NCBI GenBank assembly: GCA_964481445.1 | Contig: CAYZTQ010000001.1 | Span: forward strand, 22,989 to 86,988 | DNA from: UBA1038 sp964481445 | Lineage (GTDB): Bacteria > Bacillota > Clostridia > Christensenellales > Aristaeellaceae | DNA: 64,000 bases | Direction of reading: 5' to 3' | Shown: one piece after another, positions 16,826 through 26,118 of the stretch | How the letters are laid out: each line of letters begins with the position of its first letter | How positions within the stretch are numbered: position 1 is the first letter of the stretch | Notes under the pieces: generated by a model | Told to the model about the DNA's origin: nothing | The model's input: the letters and a program-made list of their open reading frames with translations, nothing else | The model's database searches: none | Translations under genes and position numbers: made by a program

Positions 16826-18232
16826 ATGGCAAAGGAAAGAACGCAGATAGCCGAGCTGGACAGGAGCCCCTTTGATTTCCGCGACGCGGTGCAGAGCGAT
16901 TATCAGACGGGTCAGGGCCTGACGGCTGAAATTGTGGAAGAAATATCGCGGGTCAAAAATGAGCCGGAGTGGATGCTGAAGCACCGCCTGCGCTCGCTGG
17001 AACTGTTCAATTCTATCCCCATGCCGGTCTGGGGCCCGCCGCTGGATGAGCTGGATATCAACAACATCGTCACCTACGTCAAGCCCAACACCGCCATGAA
17101 GGATGACTGGAGCGACGTGCCCGACTATATCAAGAACACCTTCGAGCGCCTCGGCATCCCCAAGGCGGAGCGTGAGTCGCTGGCGGGCGTCGGCGCGCAG
17201 TACGACTCGGAGGTGGTCTACCACCGCGTGCGCGAGGAGCTGCTCAAGCAGGGCGTCATCTACACGGATATGGAAACCGCGGTGCAGGAGTACGAGCATC
17301 TGGTGCGCCCGCTGTTTATGAAGATCGTGCCGCCCAGCGACCACAAGTTCGCGGCGCTGCACGGCGCCGTCTGGTCTGGCGGATCCTTTGTGTATGTGCC
17401 CGAGGGGGTGCAGCTGGATGTGCCGCTGCAATCCTACTTCCGGCTCAACGCGCCGGGCGCCGGCCAGTTTGAACATACGCTGATCGTGGTGGAGAAGGGG
17501 GCGCGCGCCCACTTCATCGAGGGCTGCTCGGCCCCCCGCTACAACGTGGTCAACCTGCACGCGGGCTGCGTGGAGCTGTATGTGCGGGAGAACGCCACGC
17601 TGCGCTATTCCACCATCGAAAACTGGTCGAAGAACATGATGAACCTGAACACCAAGCGCTCCAGCGTCGAAAAGAACGGCGCTATCGAGTGGGTGTCGGG
17701 CACCTTCGGCTCGCACAAGACCATGCTGTACCCCTCCAGCTTCTTAAAGGGAGAGGGCGCGCGCTCCAGCTTTACCGGCATCACCTTCGCCGGCAGCGAG
17801 CAGCATCTGGATACAGGCACCAAGGTCTACCACATGGCGCCGAATACCTCATCGACCGTCAGCAGCAAATCCATCTCCAAGGACGGCGGCATCGCCATCT
17901 ACCGCAGCGATATCCACATCCTGCCGGAGGCGGTCGGCTCCAAGTCCTCCGTCGTGTGCGAATCGCTGATGATGGACAGGCAGTCGCGCGCCGACACCGT
18001 GCCGGTGATGGATATCCGCAACGATCAGGTGGATATCGGCCACGAGGCCAGGATCGGCCGCATCAGCGACGCCGCCATCTTCTACCTGATGACGAGGGGG
18101 CTGAGCGAGAGCGAGGCCAAGGATATGATCGTCCGCGGCTTTGTGGAGCCCATCGCCAAGGAACTGCCGCTGGAATACGCAGTGGAAATGAACCGCCTGA
18201 TCAGCCTTGAGCTGGAAGGAACCATCGGGTAA
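16826..18232 (+). CDS. sufB: Fe-S cluster assembly scaffold SufB
   Basis: 468 residues from the ATG at 16826 behind GAGGAGA; the frame continues upstream inside sufC but is not coding there. SufB is the core scaffold on which clusters are built with SufC and SufD. The beta-helix core is recognisable by GSFVYVPEGVQLDVPLQSYF, FIEGCSAP, IENWSKNMMNLNTKR and the C-terminal SEAKDMIVRGFVEP. It follows sufC by 10 nt and precedes sufD by 9 nt. Confidence 0.97.
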   Translation: MAKERTQIAELDRSPFDFRDAVQSDYQTGQGLTAEIVEEISRVKNEPEWMLKHRLRSLELFNSIPMPVWGPPLDELDINNIVTYVKPNTAMKDDWSDVPDYIKNTFERLGIPKAERESLAGVGAQYDSEVVYHRVREELLKQGVIYTDMETAVQEYEHLVRPLFMKIVPPSDHKFAALHGAVWSGGSFVYVPEGVQLDVPLQSYFRLNAPGAGQFEHTLIVVEKGARAHFIEGCSAPRYNVVNLHAGCVELYVRENATLRYSTIENWSKNMMNLNTKRSSVEKNGAIEWVSGTFGSHKTMLYPSSFLKGEGARSSFTGITFAGSEQHLDTGTKVYHMAPNTSSTVSSKSISKDGGIAIYRSDIHILPEAVGSKSSVVCESLMMDRQSRADTVPVMDIRNDQVDIGHEARIGRISDAAIFYLMTRGLSESEAKDMIVRGFVEPIAKELPLEYAVEMNRLISLELEGTIG

Positions 18233-18241
18233 GGAGCAGAC

Positions 18242-19342
18242 ATGAATCAGACCATCACCATCAACCGTATGCCCATGCGCGTCTGGCGCAGGCCGCGGGT
18301 CAATGATATAGAACTGACGCTGAACGCCCCACAGCAAAAGGCGGCCGAAGGCAGCCTGAGCATAGAAAACGCCGACGGCCTTGATATCACCGACCGGCTG
18401 CCAATGGCCGATTTCAGGGCCCGCGGGGCGGACTATTTTGTGCCGCAGGCGCTCAGCGAGTTTGTGATGCGCAGCGCCTCCCACCGCAGGCTGATCCGCA
18501 TTCCCAAGGGCTACCGGGGCGAATCGCCTGCCTTCATCACCCTGCGCCTTGAAAAGGCCTCGCCCCTGCTGTCTGAGGAGCTGTATATCGAGGCGGAAGA
18601 GGGGGCGAAGGCGCATCTGATTATCAAGTACTACGGTGAAGACGGCCTTCCCTGCGAGCATACGGGCATTACAAGGCTGAACCTTGCAAAGGGCAGCGAG
18701 CTGCAGCTTGTCAGGGTGCAGGCGCTCAGCCGCGAGGCGAAAAATACCGATGCCGTGGAGGCGGTGCTTGATGAGGGAGCTTCCCTCTCGCTCACGCTGG
18801 CGGAGCTTGGCTCGGCGCAGACAAACGCCAGCTGCAACGTGCTGCTTGCGGGCGAGAAGGCGCGGCTGAAGCTCGATGTGCTCTACATCGGCGACGGCGA
18901 CCGGAAGCTTGACATGACCTACCGCGCCGAGCACAGGGCGAAGAAGACCGAGGCCGATATCCGCTCTCGCGGCATCCTGCACGGCACCAGCCACAAGGTG
19001 CTGCGTGACACGCTGGATTTTATTCCCGGCGCCGCGGGCTCCAGAGGCCGCGAGGAGGAGAGCGTGCTGCTGCTGGGCAGCAAGGCGCGCAACATCTCCG
19101 TGCCGCTGCTTCTGTGCGGCGAGCATGATGTGGAGGGCGAGCACGCCGCCACCTCGGGCAGGCTGGATGAGGAGATGATGTTCTACATCATGAGCCGCGG
19201 CATCTCACGGGAAGAGGCCAGAAAGCTGATGGCCAAGGCCTCCTTCAGCGAAATTGTCGAAGAGATCCCCGACCAGCAACTGCGGGAGGAAATCATGGCG
19301 GCGGTGGACGCCTCCATCGACCGGGGAGGCGAGCAGGCATGA
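18242..19342 (+). CDS. sufD: Fe-S cluster assembly protein SufD
   Basis: 366 residues, SufBD family, more divergent than SufB. The conserved C-terminal half is evident: GILHGTSHKV, an acidic REEESVLLLGSKARN, CGEHDVEGEHAAT and ISREEARKLMAKASFSEI. It partners SufB in the SufBC2D complex and has been linked to iron supply. Its stop overlaps the sufS start (ATGA). Confidence 0.93.
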   Translation: MNQTITINRMPMRVWRRPRVNDIELTLNAPQQKAAEGSLSIENADGLDITDRLPMADFRARGADYFVPQALSEFVMRSASHRRLIRIPKGYRGESPAFITLRLEKASPLLSEELYIEAEEGAKAHLIIKYYGEDGLPCEHTGITRLNLAKGSELQLVRVQALSREAKNTDAVEAVLDEGASLSLTLAELGSAQTNASCNVLLAGEKARLKLDVLYIGDGDRKLDMTYRAEHRAKKTEADIRSRGILHGTSHKVLRDTLDFIPGAAGSRGREEESVLLLGSKARNISVPLLLCGEHDVEGEHAATSGRLDEEMMFYIMSRGISREEARKLMAKASFSEIVEEIPDQQLREEIMAAVDASIDRGGEQA

Positions 19343-20568
19343 ACGGCAAAAGAGCCGATTTTCCTCTGCTGAACAGGCCGGATGCGAAGGGAAGGCTGCT
19401 TGCCTACCTGGATAACGCCAGCACCACCCAGAAGCCCCTTGCCGTGCTGGAGGCCATGGATGATTTTTACAAAGCCGAAAACGCCAACCCCCACCGCGGG
19501 GCCTACGATCTGTCGGTCGCGGCCACGCAGGCGCTGGAAAGCGCGAGGGAAAAGGTAAGGGCCTTCATCGGCGCGCGGCGCAGTGAGGAGATTATCTTTA
19601 CCAAGGGCGCGACCGAGGCCATCAATCTGGTGGCGCATACCTGGGCGCTGTCCCAGCTGAAGCCGGGGGATGAGATCGCCCTCCTGATTTCCGAGCATCA
19701 CAGTAACCTGATCCCCTGGCAGTACGCCGCGCGCCTGACGGGAGCAAAACTTGTCTACCTGTATACGGACGGCGAGGGCCGCCTGCCTGAGAGCGAAATC
19801 ATCAAGAAGATCGGCCCCTCGACCCGTCTTGTGGCCGCCGGGCACATTTCCAACGTGACGGGCGCCGTCAACCCGGTGGAGGCGCTGATCGCGAGGGCGC
19901 ACAGCGTGGGGGCGAAGGCGCTGGTGGACGGCACGCAGGCCGCGCCGCATGTGCCGGTGGATGTACAGAAGCTGGACGCTGACTTCTACGTGTTTTCCGC
20001 CCACAAGATGCTGGGCCCGGCGGGCATCGGCGTGCTGTACGGAAAGCTGGAGCTGCTGGACGGCATGCCGCCCTTTCTGTTCGGCGGCGATATGATCGAG
20101 TATGTGGAGGAGCAGTCGGCCACCTTCGCGCCGCTGCCGCAGAAGTTTGAGGCGGGCACGCTGAACGTAAGCGGCGCGGTCGGCCTCGGGGCTGCCATTG
20201 ACTATCTGAACGCCACCGGCCTTGAAAAGATAGAAGCAGACGAAAAAGAGCTGACCGCGTATCTGCTGGAAAGCCTCATGGCGGTGCCCCACCTTTCTGT
20301 GATCGGGCCGAAGGATACGGAAGGCCGCATTGGCGTGGTTTCCTTTAGCCTCGAGGGCGCGCATCCCCACGATGTCGCCACCATCGTCAACGCCGATCAG
20401 GTGGCCATCCGCTCCGGGCACCACTGCGCGCAGCCCTTCATGAAGCATCTCAGGGTGCAGTCGACCTGCAGGGCCAGCCTGTATCTGTACAATACCAAAG
20501 AAGATATCGACCGCCTGGCGGCCAGCCTGCGCGGGGTGAGGAGGTGGCTCGGCTATGGAGCTGAATGA
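19339..20568 (+). CDS. sufS: Cysteine desulfurase SufS (class V aminotransferase)
   Basis: 409 residues. PLP enzyme that takes sulphur from cysteine and passes it to SufU. Visible: SEHHSNLIPWQ, VDGTQAAPHVPVDV, the PLP lysine K223 in SAHKMLGPAGIG, and the persulphide-forming cysteine near residue 363 in RSGHHCAQPF. It overlaps sufD at the start and sufU by 14 nt at the end. Confidence 0.97.
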   Translation: MNGKRADFPLLNRPDAKGRLLAYLDNASTTQKPLAVLEAMDDFYKAENANPHRGAYDLSVAATQALESAREKVRAFIGARRSEEIIFTKGATEAINLVAHTWALSQLKPGDEIALLISEHHSNLIPWQYAARLTGAKLVYLYTDGEGRLPESEIIKKIGPSTRLVAAGHISNVTGAVNPVEALIARAHSVGAKALVDGTQAAPHVPVDVQKLDADFYVFSAHKMLGPAGIGVLYGKLELLDGMPPFLFGGDMIEYVEEQSATFAPLPQKFEAGTLNVSGAVGLGAAIDYLNATGLEKIEADEKELTAYLLESLMAVPHLSVIGPKDTEGRIGVVSFSLEGAHPHDVATIVNADQVAIRSGHHCAQPFMKHLRVQSTCRASLYLYNTKEDIDRLAASLRGVRRWLGYGAE

Positions 20569-21004
20569 GCTGTATACGGAGATTATTACAGAATATGCCG
20601 CCGACAAGGCGCACTGGCATCATCTGGAGCATGCCGACGTCAGCCAGCGGGGGGTCAACCCCAGCTGCGGCGATGAAATCAGTCTGGAGCTGGAGATCAA
20701 GGACGGCGTTATCAAAAAGGTAGGGCTCATCGGCAGCGGCTGCGCCATTTCCTCTGCTTCCGCCTCGGTGCTGGCCGATATGATGGAGGGCATGGACGTG
20801 GAGGAGGCGAGGCGCCTTTCCCGCCTGTTCATCGACATGGTGCGCGGCGAAGCGCAGTCGGAGCAGGAATTGGAGGAGCTGGAGGACGCGCTCGCCTTCC
20901 GGGGCATCTCCAAAATGCCGGCGCGCACCAAGTGCGCGGTGCTGGCCTGGCATACGCTGGAAGAAGCCGTCAGGCAATGGCAGGCGAAAAGAGCAAAGGA
21001 TTGA
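20555..21004 (+). CDS. sufU: Zinc-dependent sulfurtransferase SufU
   Basis: 149 residues. Partner of SufS in Gram-positive bacteria. The zinc ligands and sulphur acceptor are present: C38 and D40 in NPSCGDEI, C63 in GSGCAISSASAS, and C127 in RTKCAVLAW. The insertion between the second and third ligands (MMEGMDVEEARRLSRLF) is typical of SufU and absent from IscU. Last gene of the suf operon, followed by a terminator. Confidence 0.96.
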   Translation: MELNELYTEIITEYAADKAHWHHLEHADVSQRGVNPSCGDEISLELEIKDGVIKKVGLIGSGCAISSASASVLADMMEGMDVEEARRLSRLFIDMVRGEAQSEQELEELEDALAFRGISKMPARTKCAVLAWHTLEEAVRQWQAKRAKD

Positions 21005-21039
21005 TTATTTTTTATCAGCAGATTTTGCTTATACTTAAA

Positions 21040-21055
21040 GTTTACAATTGTAAAC
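21040..21055. promoter_or_regulatory. Perfect TACA-N2-TGTA palindrome (operator candidate)
   Basis: GTTTACAATTGTAAAC is a perfect 16-bp palindrome containing TACAATTGTA, the TACANNTGTA form used by CopY/BlaI/MecI-type repressors. It overlaps the left arm of the following terminator and lies about 5 nt after a TATACT hexamer (21030-21035). Related sites recur before the permease genes (25987-26041). No regulator of this family is encoded in the window. Confidence 0.55.
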
Positions 21056-21075
21056 GGCCCAGAGAGGCCGTTTTT
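21052..21075 (+). terminator. Terminator after sufU
   Basis: 8-bp stem AAACGGCC / GGCCGTTT with a 6-nt loop and continuous Ts. The left arm shares bases with the palindromic operator candidate. Confidence 0.85.
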
Positions 21076-21141
21076 GATTATAATCGTGTTATGATGTTTA
21101 TGTGACAAAATACTCTTTATCCCATCCGGAAAGGAGAAGCC

Positions 21142-23488
21142 ATGAAAAAACTGACAGCTTTGATACTGATTGTCATGCTGCTTGCAGGCGGCGCGCTCTC
21201 TGAAAGCGCGCAGAGCGCTCTGCAGACGGATCTTACCCTCGGGGAGGATTTTTGGGTGAGTTCTTCCGCTTTCCTGGCGGACCGGATGTACCTGACCTCG
21301 GGCGGCAGCTTCTATGTCTATACCCCGGGCACGCAGGAGCCTGAAAAGCTGAAGGTTGTCGACGCGCGCGGCATGGGAAAGCCGGAGGGTCAGTCTGAAG
21401 AGGCCGTATATTATCAGCTGCGTCTGTTCCGCGACGGAGACAGCCTGTACGCCGTGGATCTGAGCGACAGCCAGATGATCTATCCGCTGGCGCTGGAGGG
21501 GCAAGACACTGACCATTCAGTCCGGCGTCAGCATCAATACCGAGCCCCTGCGCAACATGGAGTACGGGGACGAGGGCTATATGGACGAGCCTCTTTCCAT
21601 GCTTGCCCAGAATGGCAGGCTGTATGTCATTGCAAGGTTCTGGGGAAATGGCGGCGAGGATGAGCTGAAGCTGTTCAGCTTTGATATAGCGAAGGGCGGC
21701 GAGTGCAAAGAACATGCCGCGCCGAATGTCTGGAGCCTGGCCCCTTACCGGGAGGGAAAGCTGCTGGCCGCTGTGATGAACCCGCGGGACAGCTATGACC
21801 AGAAAGCAATGGCCAACCGGAATTTCAGGCTGTGCGCCTTGAACCCCGCGGACGACAGCCTGACCGAGCTGTGGGATTCGGGCGTGCCCTTTGACTATAA
21901 CAGCATTTCGCTTGCCTACGACGCGGAAAACGCGCTGGCCTATGTGGAGGGAAAGACCGAAATCTATCGTGTTGCCGAGGGGCAGCAAGCGGAAATCTGT
22001 GCCTACCTGCCGCCCAGCCAGTTCGACCAAAGCCTTGGGGGCGGCCTGTTTCCGCTGAAGGACGGCCGGATTCTTTCGATTCGCGGCAGAGACTTTACGC
22101 TGCGCGGCACCGACCCCGCGCTGCTGCCCAAGGGCAGGCTGACCATCTACGGAAGCTACATGAACGATACGCACCAGAAGGCAATCAAGGCCATGAACGG
22201 CATCCCCGTCAGCTTTCTGGATAACACCTGGTTTTCTTCCGCGCAGCAGCTGGGGCAGGCGCTGGTTTCCGGCGAGGACAGCTTTGATATCTATATGCTT
22301 AACGTGAATTTTATGGACCTGAAAAACCTGATGAAAAAGGGCTACGCGCAGGATCTGAGCGCCAGCGAGAGCCTGAAAAAATATGTCAGCAGCCTCTACC
22401 CCATGATGCAGCAGGCCGGCAGCCTGGACGGCAAGCTGTACATGGTGCCCGTTGAGATGAACGTGGAAGGATTGTTCTCCTATTACAGCAAGCTGGTCGA
22501 GCAGGTCAAGGGCTTCGAGCTGCCCAAAACCTATGATGAAATGATCGACGCGATTCAAAACTGGAACGACAACCTGGGGGAGGAGTACCCCGACTTTACC
22601 ATCATGCAGCAGGACGATTTCAAATACATGATGGTCGCCATGGCGCTCGATATGCAAAAGAACCGCATGGCCATGCAGGGCAGAGACTTCAGTTACAACG
22701 ACCCGCAGCTCAGGCACATGCTGGAGCGCGCCCTCTCCCTCAATACCGAGAACATCGCGCAGAAAATCGACTGGACATCGCCTGACGCGCAGAGCCAGTC
22801 GGAGGAGCTGTACAGCAGGCCGCCTCTGCTTGAAACCTATTATTGGCTTGACCTTGAGCGGATGAACCGTGAGATGAGCAAGGGAGAGGATGAGGAAACG
22901 CTGGTCGGCTGGGGCGATGGAAGCAAGACCTACGATGTGGGCCAGAATAAGCCGCTGATGCTTTCGGCCGCGGAGGGGGAGGAGCCTGTGACACCCATCA
23001 CTCTGTGGGTCATGGCGGTCAACCCCAAGTCGAAGAACTTAGACGCCGCGATCGCCTATGTGGAACAGTATGTCAACAACATCGAGGCTGCCAAAAAGGC
23101 CATGATGAACCCCGATATGAATGAAGACATCGAAAACCCGAGGTTTTTAGAGGAAACCAAATGGCTGGATGAATATGAGGCGCAGATGAAGAAAGCCTGG
23201 GAGGAAGCCGAGGGGGCGGAGAAAACCCAGGCGGAGAAGGACTACCAGGAGGCGGTCAGGCGCAACCAAAAGGAGCGCGAACGCGCCAAATTCAGCGTGC
23301 GCGCCGAAACCATTGCCTTCTACAGGGAAATCATCAAGAACAGCTATGTCAGGGAGTATGACCCTGCGCTTACATCCCAAGACATGTATCAGCTGCAGCA
23401 GCGCCTGATCGAGGGGCAGATGCCGCTTGACCAATTCCTCAGCGAGTCGGAAGGAAAGCTGCGGCTAATCCGTCTGGAGGGGCAATAA
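21142..23488 (+). CDS. Secreted beta-propeller-like / solute-binding fusion protein 1, frameshifted
   Basis: One gene in two frames: MKKLTALILIVMLLAGG... up to about 21500, then a +1 shift. Reading one base fewer in the GGGG run at 21498-21501 joins it to KTLTIQSGVSINTEPLRNME and on to the stop, giving about 781 residues, like the 783-residue paralogue next door. It has a Sec signal peptide without a lipobox cysteine; residues about 30-325 resemble beta-propeller blades (GRLYVIARF, EGKLLAAV, NALAYVEGKTEIY); about 330-610 resemble a family-1 solute-binding protein (LTIYGSYMN, DIYMLNVNFMDLKNLMKKGY, GKLYMVPVEMN); the end is a charged helical segment. The shift may be an assembly error or a real disruption. 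Ligand unknown. Confidence 0.75.
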
Positions 23489-23549
23489 GAATAGCATCAC
23501 GGTACAACAGGTGGAAAGACAGGCAAAGTGACAGAAAGGGGATTGTATT

Positions 23550-25901
23550 ATGAAGAAACTGCTGAGCTATATCCTGACGCTTGCGCTGCTGCTGAGCAGC
23601 GGCGCTGCCGCCGCATCAGAGGCCGCGCCGCAAACGGACGCGGATATTTCGGTGGGTGAAAACAAGTGGCTGGGAAGCAGCGCGATGCTTGACGGCAGGC
23701 TGTACTTTGGTTCGGGTGATGAATATCTGAGCTACACGCCCGGCGAGGAGGCGGTCAGGACGCTTGAACTCAAGGATGAAAGAACGCTAAAGAAAGAGGA
23801 AGACGAAACGCCGAACCTCATGCTGGCTTCGGATGGGGAAAAGCTTTATGGCTTTGCCCTGCATCAGGCGGGCATGATCTATCCCCTCAGCGTGGATGGG
23901 GATGCGCTGGTCGTCAAGGATGGCGTCAGCATCAATACGGAGCCGCTGCGCAATATGGAGTATGGGGATGAAGGCTACATCGAAACCCCCATGCAGATTC
24001 TCTGCCAGTCAGGCAGGGCGTATTTCGTCAACCGCAATTACACCTCAAGCGGTGATGCCAAACTGAGCCTCGGCAGCTACGACCTGGAAAAGGGCGGCGA
24101 GATGACCAAATATCAGGCGCAGTTCGTCTGGCGTCTGGCCGCCTATAAGGACGGCAAGATGCTGGCGCAGGTGCTGGATCCGGAACAAACCTGGGATGAG
24201 AAGACGCAGCAGATAAAAAACTACGCGCTGGCGCTCTGGGATCCTGCCGCGGACACGCTGGAAGATCTGGGCGACCTGGGCGTGAAAGCGAATTTCGAAG
24301 GCACCCCCATGGTCTATGACGCGGAAAAGGATCTGCTTTATATTCAGGGCAAAAGCGAAGTCTATCAGCGCGGCGCGGACGGCGTGCTCAAAATCGGCGC
24401 CTACCTGGTGCCCAACCAGTACGGCGGCCAGAGCGCGGATAATATCTACCTGCTGGGGCAGGGGCGCATGGCGGTGGTGGGCGGCCCCAATATCTCGCTG
24501 CGGGAGCCCAACCCCGATACCCTGCCTTCCGTGCGGCTGACCATCTACGGCAGCTACATGAACCCGGCCCATCAGAAAACCATCAGCGCGATGGGCGGCC
24601 TGCCGGTCACTTTCCTGGACGGCAAATGGTTTGAGTCCGCCCAGAAGCTGGGGCAGGCGCTGGTCTCGGGCGATGACAACATCGACATCATGGTGCTCAG
24701 CGCCAGCTTTATGGACCTGAAAAACCTGATGAGCAAAGGCTACGCGGCCGATCTGAGCGGCAGCGCCAAACTGAAGGAATACACGGACGCGCTTTACCCG
24801 GATATGCGGGATATGGGCCGCTACGAGGGCAAGCTGTTCATGGCGCCGGTATCCGTCAACGGCTCGGGCCTGATGGGCTACTACCCCAAGCTGTTTGAAG
24901 AGCTGAGCGAGCTGAAGGTACCCGCTGCCTTTACCGATCTGGTCGACCTCCTGCAGCAGTGGAACGACGACATGGCGGAAGAGCATTCCGACCTGATCCC
25001 GCTGCAGAGCGATGACTACAAATTTAACCTGATGTACAAGGCGCTGCGCATGAAGGCGGCCATCGCCGCGGCGCAGGGCAAGGAGTTCTCTTTCGCGGAC
25101 CCCGAGCTGAAAGCCATGCTGGAGGCGGTCATCAACCTGAACGCCGATGATATCCTGCCCAAGGTGGATTGGGAGAAGGACCCTGAAGGCGCTGAGGAGC
25201 AGATGAATGAGATCTACAACCGCACGCCGCTGATGACAGACTACTATTCCACCGATCTGAGGAGTCTTAACTACCAGCTGACCATGCCGGATTCGCAGAC
25301 CTCCCGCAAGCGGGCCGGTGAAAACGGCGAGACCATTTCTTCCGGCCCTCTGGAGCTGCTGCGCCTGTCCACTGTCGAGGGTGGGGCGCAGGAGCCGGTG
25401 CAGCTCTACCTGAGCCTGATGTTCGTCAACCCCAAATCCAAACATCTGGATACGGCTATCGCCTATATGGAAGAGTATGTCAAAAATCTGGAGCCTGCCG
25501 AAGCGGCGATGATGATGCCGGGGATGAACGGGGATATCGAGAACCCCGACTACGAGCAGGAAATCAAGGGCCTTGAGGAATCCTTCCAGTATTACGAGAA
25601 GACGATCAAAGAGGCGGAAGGCGCCGAGAAGACCCAAGCCGAAAAGAATTACGAAGAATTCAAGCAGTACGCGGAAAACCGCCGCGAGGAGGCCAAGTAC
25701 GCTGTGCGCAAGGAGACCCTCGCCCGCTTCCGTGAAATCATGGAGAACCGCGCCATCACGACCTATGAATCGAACCTGATCTTCAATAATGAGGATATGA
25801 GCAAGCTGCTCAACCGCCTGATGCAGGGGCAGATGCCGCTTGACCAGTTCCTTTCGGAGGCGGACGGCAAGCTGCGCCTGATGCGGCTTGAGAACCAATA
25901 A
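23550..25901 (+). CDS. Secreted beta-propeller-like / solute-binding fusion protein 2
   Basis: 783 residues, an intact paralogue of the preceding gene with the same architecture: signal peptide MKKLLSYILTLALLLSSG with no lipobox Cys; repeated short blade-like strands (DGRLYFGSGDEYLSYTPG, GEKLYGFALHQAGMIYPL, KDGKMLAQVL) over about 30-320; a solute-binding-like region from LTIYGSYMNPAHQK (about 328), with DIMVLSASFMDLKNLMSKGY and GKLFMAPVSVNGSG; and a C-terminal charged helix (about 670-730) ending in GQMPLDQFLSEADGKLRL, nearly identical in both copies. Presumed extracytoplasmic receptor of the permeases downstream. I do not recognise a characterised homologue; the two-domain reading is inference from patterns. 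Confidence 0.8.
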   Translation: MKKLLSYILTLALLLSSGAAAASEAAPQTDADISVGENKWLGSSAMLDGRLYFGSGDEYLSYTPGEEAVRTLELKDERTLKKEEDETPNLMLASDGEKLYGFALHQAGMIYPLSVDGDALVVKDGVSINTEPLRNMEYGDEGYIETPMQILCQSGRAYFVNRNYTSSGDAKLSLGSYDLEKGGEMTKYQAQFVWRLAAYKDGKMLAQVLDPEQTWDEKTQQIKNYALALWDPAADTLEDLGDLGVKANFEGTPMVYDAEKDLLYIQGKSEVYQRGADGVLKIGAYLVPNQYGGQSADNIYLLGQGRMAVVGGPNISLREPNPDTLPSVRLTIYGSYMNPAHQKTISAMGGLPVTFLDGKWFESAQKLGQALVSGDDNIDIMVLSASFMDLKNLMSKGYAADLSGSAKLKEYTDALYPDMRDMGRYEGKLFMAPVSVNGSGLMGYYPKLFEELSELKVPAAFTDLVDLLQQWNDDMAEEHSDLIPLQSDDYKFNLMYKALRMKAAIAAAQGKEFSFADPELKAMLEAVINLNADDILPKVDWEKDPEGAEEQMNEIYNRTPLMTDYYSTDLRSLNYQLTMPDSQTSRKRAGENGETISSGPLELLRLSTVEGGAQEPVQLYLSLMFVNPKSKHLDTAIAYMEEYVKNLEPAEAAMMMPGMNGDIENPDYEQEIKGLEESFQYYEKTIKEAEGAEKTQAEKNYEEFKQYAENRREEAKYAVRKETLARFREIMENRAITTYESNLIFNNEDMSKLLNRLMQGQMPLDQFLSEADGKLRLMRLENQ

Positions 25902-25920
25902 TCCATTTTTCTGAATGCGC

Positions 25921-25965
25921 GGGGCGCGGGGCTTTAAGCTTCCGCGCCCTTTGCGCTTCTTTGTG
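25921..25965 (+). terminator. Hairpin terminator or attenuator after the second binding protein
   Basis: Stem GGGCGCGG / CCGCGCCC (25922-25929 and 25942-25949), then TTTGCGCTTCTTT. Broken T-tract; it may reduce rather than stop transcription into the permeases. Confidence 0.55.
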
Positions 25966-25984
25966 CGCCGCATGAAGGCCTCTT

Positions 25985-26042
25985 GCCAATTGTAAACAAG
26001 CGCTCTTCTGCTCCCGACTTTGTGGGTTTTGTTACAATTGAT
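25985..26042. promoter_or_regulatory. Two TACAATTGTA-type half-operators before the permease genes
   Basis: CCAATTGTAAAC (25986-25997) keeps the right half and centre of the palindrome at 21040-21055, and GTTACAATTG (26032-26041) keeps the left half; their centres are 45 bp apart. A shared regulator for both parts of the locus is the simplest reading. The rest of this 217-nt gap holds a terminator-like hairpin and an AT-rich stretch (26080-26105) with -10-like TATAGG/TATGGT hexamers but no convincing promoter. Confidence 0.45.
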
Positions 26043-26118
26043 GGGATCTGCTTATCTTGAAGCCCTGTTTAGAATGAAGTAGTATAGGTATGGTATTAAA
26101 AAAACGGAAGGAGCGGCG

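Noticed and set aside
21142..21663. A separate small secreted protein ending at 21663
   Set aside because: The last about 50 codons are out of frame relative to the paralogue; this is the 5' part of a frameshifted gene.
21233..22717. Minus-strand frame opposite the frameshifted fusion gene, considered as the real gene there
   Set aside because: Protein-level similarity to the paralogue exists only on the plus strand once the single-base shift is allowed.
24045..25973. 642-residue minus-strand frame opposite the second fusion gene
   Set aside because: Shadow of the intact sense gene, which has a paralogue conserved at the protein level.
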